A DNA stretch of 64,000 bases from Antedon mediterranea (lineage: Eukaryota; Echinodermata; Crinoidea; Comatulida; Antedonidae). Each line of letters opens with the position of its first letter. The stretch's first letter is position 1. The notes below the pieces were generated by a model, which worked only from the letters and a program-made list of their open reading frames with translations, did not search any database and had not been told where the DNA came from. Position numbers and translations under genes: made by a program. The stretch spans positions 33,305,648 to 33,369,647 of the forward strand of contig NC_092673.1 in NCBI RefSeq assembly GCF_964355755.1. The letters are read 5' to 3'. Of the stretch, positions 51,517 through 62,621 are shown in pieces.

Positions 51517-54174
51517 ACGCTTATAAAAAAAATTGTGTTCCTGTATAATTATAAACATTACATACACACATCTTGTTTTAATCTCCTTACTAATGTAGCG
51601 AAGGATGTTAATGTTTACCAATTTTGATTACTTTCTTAGAAGAATTGGTCTCGGTAGTACAGTTTGAGGTATTTATGGAAAATAAATTCAACAGGGATGG
51701 ACAAAAGATGTATAAACGTAGATTAAGCCTACACAGTATTTGGAATGTGAGATATTAAAATATGGTACACAGTAGAAACCCTCCTGAACACCACTTTTAA
51801 TCGGGGACATCACTTCTATTTGAGCATCACTAATATTTGGGGAAACAAATCCTATTCAGGGCATTCTCTATTAACGGGACATTTGCCAGTAAGAAGAACA
51901 AGGGACAATATGTTTTAACATTACGGCAAACTCCTAGTGGAAACTGTGTTGACTCCCAAAGGTGACCACAGTTTTACAGTCTTAAAAAAACAATGATATT
52001 CAGTTTTTAAAGAAAGAGCCTTCCAACGATTACAAGACAAACTATACTGTAAGATGTCCTCCTAAAACAACACTTTAAATAGAGACTAAACAATGAATAG
52101 GCTTACTTATTTAATGAAAATTGTTTTAAAATATAATAACACTACCCCTTTAAATTAGCAATCACTCGAGAAACTGCGCATGCGTATGAAGGACGATATG
52201 CTCTGTACACATGCATTATTATTGGTTTTTCTTCTTCATAATAAGTTCATATTGATTCGGGATGTTAGTAAATATTACATGGTATCACTCTATTAATTCT
52301 TGTTAGTAATTTCTAGCAAAGATGATTCTGCTCGGTTTAAATCATGTTTGAAACGAATAATTATAATATTTTGATGAAATGAAGAAACTGTATATGCGCA
52401 GAGAGCTGAATTTATTTTGTAGCGTGACGTTGCATGGCAATTACATATCATTTGGTTATTCGTCGTGTAGTATGGGTAGGATGATGGGCTATATAAAGGA
52501 GATGAGAAATGTTATAGTCAACATCTTCGTGGAATATTTATATAGACTTAAAGATGTATTGTCCCCCTGAAAAAAATGGTTAAATATGCCCTTTTAATGT
52601 CACATACTAGTTATGTTGGAATTCAATAGGCTTTTAGTTGGATTTAACCGTTTATTTTGTGTTTTTATAAGTGAAACTTAACGTTTTTAAGGGTTTTTTT
52701 CTACGTAAGGGATTAACTTATATAATGAAACTGCGAAATGGTATAGGCCTATTCAAAGTGTTTTTGTTTGTTATTAATCTTCATTCTTCATATTTTTTGG
52801 AGGTGTGCTAAATTTTAAAAGACAGTTAAAGTATAGGCCAAAGTAACAGCCTATTAAAATACATATAATTATAAATATAATGGTGATGATATACTTATTG
52901 TAAATTCACTACAAGTCCTTATTTTTAAAATTAAACTTAGGCCTACAATATTGTAATTTCTTAATCAACCACTACCGTATTTATAATTACAATATGATTG
53001 TAAACAATACGAACAATACATCTACCGAAAACATAATATAATTTCTTTTTGATTGATATTGTTTAGAGCGTATTCATCGAACTATAAACTTAATACAATT
53101 ATTCATTAATATTCAATAACGTTTACAGTCACTAACATGCGCGATGTGGCATGCGCAGATAGAGGTGCGCCTTACGGTCTTATTCAGACGATTTTACGTA
53201 GCGACATACATACATTATACGTTTGCCGTTAAAACGCATAATATAAACTGCAGTAAAGTGGCGTGAAAGTAGCTGTAATTTTGTCACTGCCGGTCAGTGC
53301 TCTCGTGTCAATAGATACTTGTCAAATGTGACACCTTTTGTGATAGTGACACGCGACAAAGTCATTGATATACAGTTAGCCGGATGCCAGAATCGACAGC
53401 AAAGATCAGACAACGCACCTGCATGTATATTGTTACAACAATCCGTTAATCACACCAAAAAGAAACACTAGTACACGCGCGTATAAAAACCGGTAAAGTA
53501 TTATCATTGTTTAAACGCGCGCGTAACACATTATTATGTGCCCGCTTAGACTTTATTTACCCAGGTAAGTTGTTTTCACTTACCACCCGGATAAACTAAC
53601 CTGAATGGAACCTGTTTCTCCATGATTTGCAACTTTGCAAATAAATATATGTATCTTGTAAGCTCATCATTTATTTTGTGATGGATACAAAAAATGATTT
53701 TGAAAAGAATACAAAAAGGGCATAATGGGCAATAACACCCACTCCGCCGACACAACCACAACAAAGCGACGGCACCGCTTCAACAATACTGAAACCAATA
53801 TCAGGTTTAATTTAATACCAAGTGTATTAGAAACTTCTCCAGAAGAGATAATTTGTATTCACGAAATCATTTCCTAAGTGCTAAGCCTGTGGAGCTGCGA
53901 AGAGGAGCGGTGCTTTAGGTACCCGTTGCCCCGTAGTAATCTGTACGGCCAGAACGAACAACTGTGAAAACAAGGGAATAGCACGCTAACGATTAAACAC
54001 GTGTCCAAGTGTGTTGTAATATAAAACTGTATTATTAGTTGGTATATACGGTGTAGGTGGTAATTGATAATTCAAAAATTAAAATTTGAAATGATTTTAC
54101 CACTAGCTAAAGTTATTGAAGACGAAATTGAGTATTGGGTGTTGGGATTGCCTACAGCCTTTTTTTGTTGATGT

Positions 54175-54353
54175 ATTAAGGCCAACTTATAGACGAGTGG
54201 TAACGGTAAGCAATAATCGGAAAACAAAAAATGTAGAATCTTCTTTGTTGTTTCTTATGACCATTTACACAAAACGCGGAGCGAAAACCGCTCAGGATAG
54301 ATACAGATTCTACGTGTAACCAGCTACGCGCTTGTCTGTCTAAATTGGCGTTT
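54175..54353. repeat. Foldback element, family 3
   Basis: AAGGCCAACTTATAGACGAG start, GTCTAAATTGGCGTTT end, and the shared inner AAACGCGGAGC and AGATTCTACGTG. Confidence 0.75.
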
Positions 54354-55235
54354 ATTGGTACAAAATATAATAATCAATAATTGCTTATATTCACCGGTAA
54401 ATGTTAGGTTATTTTGAATAATGTATACCTGAATATAATTTTAAAAATAATAGTACATTGCAATACACATTAGAATAGTATTGATGTAAGCCTACACAAT
54501 AATTATGCATGTACAACGATGTAATTCATTAGGGACATAAGAAGACGGCATGTTGCGGTATGCACCATCAAGATTGTTTTCTACTTATAGTCAAATTTAT
54601 TCACGAGGAATATATATTTACGCAACTAATCAGAGATTTGCCTAGTGGAAGCAATGCTTAAAGGAGAAAATAAAACGTAGGAACGAAAGTAGATGAATGA
54701 GCTATGGTGTGCCAAGGGTTAATTAGCGTAATGAAGACCCCTTAAGTAGAAGTGAAATCCGAACTAATCAGCGGTTCATAGACCTTAAACTTGTTCAAGT
54801 AATTGAAGCGTATCATATTCTAACCCAAGATTTGTTCCATGATGAAGACTAGATACACCGTATGCGTCCGACCTTAACATCAGACAACCAAGATAGAAGC
54901 TTACAACTGAAACAACATTCATTTAATTGAATAATTATGTAGTGCTAGGGGGTCAATTGAATGTCACGCATGCGCAGTTTAATTTCAACAAAGTTCCCTT
55001 ACCCGTAACTTGCAAGCGTACAGTATTATCATTATTATAATCTATACCACAATGTTATTCTGCTAGTAAATACTATGCAAGACTATTATTTGACTGGTAG
55101 ATGGACATTAATTAATTTCTATTTATAAATTTACGAATTTTATTTTGATTTGATTGAGACAAACATTATTCCCACAGGGAAACGCACGAATGGAACGCAT
55201 TTATCTATCTAGTTCGCTATAGTGTTCTATATGCG

Positions 55236-55437
55236 TAAAGGCCAATTTACACAGATGGGCGGTAACGGTAATAGAAATATAGAATCTATGTAGTATGTTA
55301 TTGACTATGACGATTTACATAAAACGCCGATCGAGCAGCCACGGACGGGAGGTTTCCACTCATATAAACAGATTCTACGCGGAAGTTACGTGGGTTTCCA
55401 CTACCTGTTGCCACTCGTATGTGTAAATTTGCCTTTA
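55236..55437. repeat. Foldback element, family 3
   Basis: AAAGGCCAATTTACACAGAT at the left and TGTGTAAATTTGCCTTTA at the right, with TATAGAATC and AGATTCTACG inside. Confidence 0.8.
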
Positions 55438-55732
55438 CAATAACAATAGTTCATAAGGCGGAGATCCTTGCCACGAGCCGGTGACGCGTGTTGACCTGTG
55501 GTGACGCGTGTTGACCCGCTGACGCGTGCCGATAAGTTTCCAAAATACTATAAACTACAATCTTTACTTCCGATTGAAATATATTGGTCCTTTAATGGAG
55601 AGTTCATATCATTGCTAATCTTAATGCAATTTAATCAAGGGAGGTGTAACATAGAGAAATATATTTATAACGCCCTGGTAAACTACATATTAAACGGTTA
55701 GGATCAGGAAGTCTGTGACAAAAATATGCACA

Positions 55733-55812
55733 ATCCGAGCGAGATTCGAACCCGGATTCTACTACTTGACATGCATACATCCTACCATTAGACCACTTAG
55801 GCTTTCATGGTG
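55733..55812 (-). repeat. tRNA-like SINE head or tRNA relic
   Basis: Minus strand has GCCTAAGTGGTCTAATGGTA, then CCGGGTTCGAATCTCGCTCG. A and B boxes are good, but the 3' side does not pair with GCCTAAG. Confidence 0.5.
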
Positions 55813-56989
55813 TGTTATATATTTATTGAAACAACGCTCGTCAATAGAATGTATAACGTCACAACTTATAAATATATAACTTATAACGTAAAACATAACG
55901 TATATAACTATAATAACAAGACGCGCGTGTGATAGCATCCGTGATTACGCCAAATTGAAAACAAAATGGGGTTAGTCACGGAAGTTATCACAACACAAAA
56001 TAGTTGTGTTAATTCATTATGAAATATTAATTTACAAATCGTCGTATTATTAGCTGTACACTTTGTTTGTTATTCAGTCATAAACAGACGAACCAGATGA
56101 CATTTTAAAAGTATCAGGCATTAAAGTAATCAATTTTATGAATATATTAATAAATTAAATATCCGTTATCATAAAGATCAACTTTAATTCATACAGTTAC
56201 GTGATCAGCTATCATAAAAATATGAAATTGTATGAGTTAAAGATACCCAAACACGTGAGTCACACACTTTTCTTTTGCAAATGAATTGTATTTCAATAAA
56301 TTTTATAAATCATTTTTTTTTTCACATACCGGTGGATCTGAATCTAATTTCAATTATTTTCGCAGACAATATTAAACGAGAAGTATTCAATTTTACGTTT
56401 TCTACTTATTTAACCTAGAAAAACTGCGGAGTGTACACACACTTTTACACACGCGGACGTTTTGTATCGTGGGTGTGAAAAAGTGAGGAACCCGGAGCTA
56501 CCCTTTAAGCCAATCGAATACGGGTATAAGTTTACTTTAACGGTTTACTTTTCTGGGTTTTTTTATATTTAATTTTTTTTTATTGGCAATCAGATGTTGT
56601 GACGTCATCTTATGGCCAGTTGAATATAAATGATGAAACCGCCACTAACAGGTTGAATAAATTCATGCAATTCAATGCATTAGTAGAGCAATCGAATGGG
56701 CATTTATTCGCAAGATTTATTTAAAATTAATAATTTATAAAGTTTTTAAAAAGATATCTTTATCAACTGGAAAAAATGTCCTGGCCTCAGTGTACTGTAG
56801 GCCTACTAAGGACGAATTCGAAGTGACGTAAGCAAAAGAGTAGATGGCCAAAGCCACTGTGGTACCTACGGATGATCCACACGTAGGACAGTGCCCTGGG
56901 CTATGGCTACTCTTTGGATGATGTCTAAATGGCATAGCCAAAGTCATGAGATGAGGCCTAGGGAACTGTAACCTACGAACCTAATGCAA

Positions 56990-57172
56990 GAAACGCAACA
57001 CAAAGACGTGAACGCAACGTAAGTGATTTGACCAATCACAAGGCGATGGATTATTCGAACATTCGGCCGCCATTGGTCAACTTCAACGCTGTGTCTTCGT
57101 CCGTGCGTTGCATCACGTCCGTGCGTTGCGTCTACGTACTTTTCGTTGCGTCTATAGTGGGACCAAGTTTAA
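56990..57172. repeat. Foldback element, family 1 (diverged)
   Basis: AACGCAACACAAAGACGTGA on the left, GCGTTGCGTCTACGTA and ATAGTGGGACCAAG on the right, with CCAATCACAAGG and CATTGGTCAAC inside. Confidence 0.75.
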
Positions 57173-57509
57173 GAACGGGGTGACATAAACAAAAAAGTAT
57201 AGCCTTTAGCCTAGGAAAAGAGGTCTACGAACCTATAGAGATAAAGAGTCATCAGCAAATGAGTGTTATGACTAATTCAATTAATTTGGAAACAAAGTTT
57301 AATAATTCATCTATACGATATCGTTTAGAATAAAATATGACACATGTCAATAAGGTAAGTGTGTAGGCGTTATCAGTTTCTTAAAGAGCGAACTTTATAC
57401 ATACGTTCTTCTTCTAAAATAGCGTCAACATGACGAGATGTAAGCCCACGCTGAAATATAACTAATATGATGGTGGCAAAAATTAACCAGTGTTATTTGA
57501 AAAAAAGCG

Positions 57510-57622
57510 TAAAGCTCTGTGCACACTATGTGTGTGATGTGCCTATATATGGACACGATGACATCATATCACTGCCATATTTGGGCACATCACACTTGTT
57601 GTTGACAGTGTAGACAGCGTTT
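57510..57622. repeat. Foldback element, family 2 (short)
   Basis: TAAAGCTCTGTGCACACTAT to GACAGTGTAGACAGCGTTTA, with GTGATGTGCCTATATATGGA inside. Confidence 0.8.
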
Positions 57623-57732
57623 AAGACCTAAGAACCGAAACAGTGTCAGGTCTACAGCTCTTATTTTGTTATTGTTCCAAATTCCCAGGCCCACTAAATT
57701 TCGAAATGTACAGTGCAAAGGAGAGGATATTA

Positions 57733-57819
57733 TGTTAAGATCAGTGCTTAATGCAACTGAATACAGAGATAGCCAAGTTAAGATCAGTGCTTAATGCCAC
57801 TGAATACATAGATAGCCAA
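57733..57819. repeat. 43-bp tandem duplication
   Basis: Two copies starting GTTAAGATCAGTGCTTAATG. Confidence 0.85.
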
Positions 57820-59339
57820 GTTTTCTCAACAAATACGACGACGAGGATGTCCCAGTGTGCTGAATTTAATATACAGCGCAGTTCGTCACAAAAATGATGC
57901 ACACTGAATATAAAAACTGACTAACTTATGCTGCTCAATCGATACACGAACGATATCATGTCTAGTGTCAATAAACAGCGGGCACTATCGTGAATTCTGA
58001 CAGAGAGCTCTATCCCATGGGAAACTGAGCCTCCTGATACTATACAGTATAGCCTCTTCTCTTAAAAGCGTTATGTAAATGGATTTCTGCCAGCCAACGT
58101 GGTCGTTAAAAGTTAATATTTATGGGTTGGATGCTGTGGTATAAGCCTGTTGCAGTCAGCAGACACGATACTGTAGATTGTTTATGGTTATTAGACATAG
58201 TAAGTTAAGTAAAGTCGGCTGGTATGCTCAGCAAGGTACGAAAGAAACCGCTTCATTTCTACATGGTTAAATATATTTGATCAGTTTAAGTTAAAGAATT
58301 CAAATTGTATGGATATATTACAAACAGCATCTTGACATTTTAAATGTATCATTGCAACGTATGTTGGTAAAAACATGAGCGATCATACAAACGGCATTTG
58401 TAACAAATGACGCATACAAATCGAAATACAAATGTTAACATTTTAATACGCAAGTATGGCTTCACTAATGACATTACATAGTTTTTGAACGGTGTTCTAT
58501 TAGTGGACATCTGTATACATATCTTAGTAACGAGGAGAAGCGTTATATGAATTTATAAATATACTTATTTGGATATTAAGAGAGGCATTAGAACTATTTT
58601 CTTGCCTTTAGGTTTCTACAAGTTAAGAAATCGTTAATTCGTCAATGGTAAAAGAGACATTATATTATTACGCGCGCCTACAATTATTGATGATACGAGT
58701 CTTTACGCGCGCGTCGACTTCTGTGTTAAATTCCCTCTTTTAGGTCTACACAGCAGGGCTACTGATGCATTTGTATTCGTACATAATATTAAAGTATGAG
58801 CTTTTTGGATCGAATTGTGTACCACGTCAAACAAGATGCCTTTATTTAACCATTATTTAACCCAATTGATGCGTATAAATATAATATAAACTGATCATTG
58901 TACCTTTCAATGCCGCTACTGTAAGATCAATACATTAAATGAGTAGGCCTAGTTGTAGCATTTTACGAGATATCTGTTCAATAAATGATGATATATTTTT
59001 ATCTTACTCCTGAATTAAAATATATGCTTACGACTAAATAGACATATATAATGCGATGTGTTCGTTTTTAAAGTAAAATTGTCGTTTTATACCGAATGAA
59101 ATGATAGTCTGCTGCAATGTATATACCAATATCGTAAGGGATCATCTGAGAAAATGTTACTGTGGGAGGGAATGTTAATTTTTCGCGTGGCAATATAATT
59201 ATTGATGGCGACTTAATCCTATACGATTACTTGGTCATTAATAAAACTCCGGGATCGTCTCCTATATTTGTATTTTCTTCATACATTATCAATATGAAAG
59301 TGGATGGACCGACTAACCGACCGACGGACATACCAACGC

Positions 59340-59507
59340 TAAAGCTCTGTCTACACTATCAAATTGTATGTGACAAAACAATGTGATGTGCCCATATATG
59401 GACTCGATGATGTCATATCACTACTATATTTGGGAATATAACTACCATATTTAGGCACATGACAGTTTTTTTTTTCAAACTAGTTTGATAGTGTAGACAG
59501 AGCTTAA
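59340..59507. repeat. Foldback element, family 2
   Basis: TAAAGCTCTGTCTACACTAT at the left, TAGTTTGATAGTGTAGACAG plus AGCTTA at the right; the best-preserved termini of the family here. Confidence 0.88.
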
Positions 59508-59956
59508 CATTCCAAATTATATTCAATGACAAATGGTTTTATTGAGAAAGATTTTGAGAAGTTATTTTCGACAAGTTTGGTTGGTTTTCAGGGACTGCTC
59601 AACCTCCAGAAGATATATATAAATGTTGATTTGTTGAAAAGTAACTTTCATATTTATTTGTTCTCTACCAACGAGATGAATATAAAAGTTTTTCTCGTTA
59701 TCTCAATGGAAATGTTTTCAATTTATGCATATTGCATCTATTTAATTGTTTTATGTATTTTTCAGTTTTTATTGTTCAGATTTTACCTTATTTGTCATCT
59801 GGACGAATAAATGACACGTTTAAACTGTTTCAAATGAAAAAAAATCTAAAGACAGTTCCAATAATTATGGTAAAAATCTAGGTGCCAAGAAAAACGTCTT
59901 TCTAAGCTTAGCGTCTAATAAAATGTTATCAGATGTAATCTGGTTTTATAGGCCTA

Positions 59957-60110
59957 CCCGATTCTCAGTGCCGTATCTTCACATTATGACAACATTTACC
60001 CAGTATCATGGAATATTCGGTAAAACAGCAGCTCATGTGTATCCCATGGTGCCTGTATCATACGGGTTAGGTATAGTCTAAAATACTACAGATACAGTAC
60101 TGGGAATCGG
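59957..60110. repeat. Foldback element, family 4
   Basis: CCGATTCTCAGTGCCGTATC and GATACAGTACTGGGAATCGG form the inverted ends. Confidence 0.75.
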
Positions 60111-60262
60111 TTGGTTTGTAGCCTAATCTAATTATATCTTGTCTTGTCAATTCAGTAAGACAATGAATAATGTTACCGATGTTGGCTTAAATAATATCGA
60201 TTTTAGTGATTGGAAAGTGATCGTGTAGAAACAAAGCTTTGTGTATGTCAACCGAATTTGAT

Positions 60263-60342
60263 GTTATATCGACTGGTATGAGCATTATAATCAATAATGT
60301 TTGTTATATCGACTGGTATGAGCATTATAATCAATACTGTCT
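60263..60342. repeat. 40-bp tandem duplication
   Basis: Two copies starting GTTATATCGACTGGTATGAG at 60263 and 60303. Confidence 0.85.
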
Positions 60343-60589
60343 GCAGATAGCTACAGCCGAAAACAAGTCAGGTAGGGAAAAGGAGTAATCGGCGATAGTG
60401 CTGGACGAATGGAACGTAATAGGAACCTAAACGGTAAAGATGAGCCCGTCAACGTAGGCTCGAATTTTGGTATGCTTGATCACCGGGTAATATTATATCC
60501 AAGCGCTCTTGTTATACCACCGGGATGGACAGATATGTGGGTAGCAATGCCTGGTATTCTTGAACTCTAAAAAAGCACGTATGGCTCAC

Positions 60590-60690
60590 GTACTCTTTCT
60601 TACGCACGCACAAGTGAGTGAATCTTCCTGCTCCATGATCTGTTAACATAAGGTCGTAGGCTCGAATCCCACTTTGATCAAATCATGGTA
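60590..60690 (+). repeat. tRNA-like SINE head
   Basis: CTCCATGATCTGTTAACATA followed by GTAGGCTCGAATCCCACTTT. The B-box-like motif is clear, the A box poor. Confidence 0.35.
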
Positions 60691-60997
60691 TAGTGTTGAT
60701 AGTTGAGCATTAATTATAAATACAGCTGATTACATTGTGTTTGTGCAAAAAAATATTTCTAATTTAAATATTATTTGCATATTGCATTTTATTCGAATGT
60801 TTTGTTCTTATCCATTTTCTCATAAACGTAGTAACATGCACAGCAATTTTCTTACGTAGCAATTTTAGTTACAATTCCTTTTAGCGTTGCAAATAATATG
60901 CAAATGCTAACATTCTGTCATACGAATTGAAGCAGTCTTCTTTTTTTTATTCATGCGTCACACGAAAACAACAATAATGATGACCAACCACATTAGT

Positions 60998-61085
60998 GAT
61001 GACGTCACAGTGACTCGGGGTCATTTTCTGCATATAAGCAGCTAGCAGCTTAATACTTGAGTTCTTCGGTTGATTGGAAACAAGA
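60998..61085 (+). promoter_or_regulatory. Promoter-like cluster: CRE, TATA-like box and short leader
   Basis: TGACGTCAC (CRE consensus) is followed by GTGACTC, then CATATAAGC about 25 bases on, and an ATG about 55 bases past the TATA-like box. The frame from that ATG is only 15 codons. It could be the promoter of a plus-strand transcript continuing right, or chance. Confidence 0.3.
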
Positions 61086-61479
61086 TGCGAATTTCGCATA
61101 ATCGATTTTCCTCAACGCGTAATCTGTGTTAAACGTATGATGAACGCTGCAGCCAAACCCGGGATGAATATAATGTTGCAATAATGATAACACAAATTGA
61201 AGAGAGTATGAACACGTGACGTACGTGCATATATAAAAAGGTAATACAATTTGTCTACATAAAATACATATAAGACTATTATATTAGATTGTACATATTA
61301 TTCAGAGATGAGATCTACTGCAGAAAACATTTCTGAGAAAATGACATCGTAATAATATCATGAGATATTAAAACTGATCAATCGGGTTGGCCATGTACGG
61401 TATCATTCAAAAATATAATTTTGTCTGCATAAAATACACAAAACTATGTTAGAGGCCTACACTGTAATATATTACTTAT

Positions 61480-61600
61480 AGATCTCCTGCAGTAACCATT
61501 TCTGGAAAAATGACAACTAGGCCTAATTACAGGATGGATTTTCCTGCAGTAACCATTTCTGGGAAAATGACAACTAGGCCTAATTAAATTATGGATTTTC
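61480..61600. repeat. Tandem duplication, about 60 bp
   Basis: Two copies of CCTGCAGTAACCATTTCTGG with AATGACAACTAGGCCTAATT; a weaker relative lies at about 61314. Confidence 0.75.
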
Positions 61601-62420
61601 AAATTTCTGATGTCCTTCATGGTGGTGGGCCTATGCCTACATTATATTTAGAGATGTATTGTCCACCAAAATTGACAAATAGCCTAATGATGAATAAAAT
61701 AAAATGTTGCATAGACCATTCTGCAGTTGTAATAAATATATTTCGAAAGGATAACAAAATTACGCCAGGAAAAAATTAAAAAAACAAAACTAAAAATACC
61801 GTAATGATTTCGTTTAATAGAAAAAGACAAGGAGAGAATCCACATTTAACTAAAACCCGTTAAATTCTGGGCAATGAATGGGCTTCCAGTTCAATTTTTT
61901 CTTTAAATTACAGTATTTGGGTAAATATTTTTTCCTGATCTTTATTATTACTGTATACTGTATTAAAACAGCTATTCAACATGTTTTAAAACTGTTTTTC
62001 CGGGGAACAATATATCTTTAAATATAAAGAATCGTCTGTCTCGGTTGCCCATGTTTTAACTGTATATTACACTGTTTGTGGCTGTATCGCCTTAACGTTC
62101 AATTAAACATCTATCGATTAAAGTTGTTTGGATGAATATGCGAACACCACTAAATTAAGTACATCAACATGTACTCTACAAAATATATTTGGCAAGTATA
62201 ATTTTATTTTTAAATGAGATTTCACTTTGCATAACGAGGTTGCCATGGTTACATAATATCATTAATGTGTGGTAATTCGTGTATAACATTTGTGTTAAAC
62301 AATTTCTTAAACGTTCTAGCATGAGATATTTCTCCATAAAAAATGTGCATTACCTCTAAATATAAATACAATGGAAAGGACCAAGGAGATACATTCGGAA
62401 CCTAAAAAGTGTCCCCCTTC

Positions 62421-62621
62421 AGCTTGGTTCCCACTAGAACGTAACGCAAGGACGTGAACGTAACGCAAGGACGTAAACGCAACGCAAGCGTTTTAACCAA
62501 TGACAAGCGAAGTTATAGACAGTTAGCAATCACAAGCGAATAAGCCATCGCTTGTGATTGGTCAATTCACTTGCGTTGCGTTAGGTCCTTGTGTTGCGTC
62601 GCTAGTGGCAACCAAGCTTTA
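62421..62621. repeat. Foldback element, family 1
   Basis: AGCTTGGTTCCCACTAGAAC at the left and TCGCTAGTGGCAACCAAGCT at the right. The ACGTAACGCAAGGACGT block is duplicated within the left arm. Confidence 0.88.

Noticed and set aside
42362-55812. Functional tRNA genes at 42362-42450 and 55733-55812
   Set aside because: A and B boxes are present, but I could not pair the acceptor stems. SINE heads or relics are more likely; a tRNA model scan would decide.
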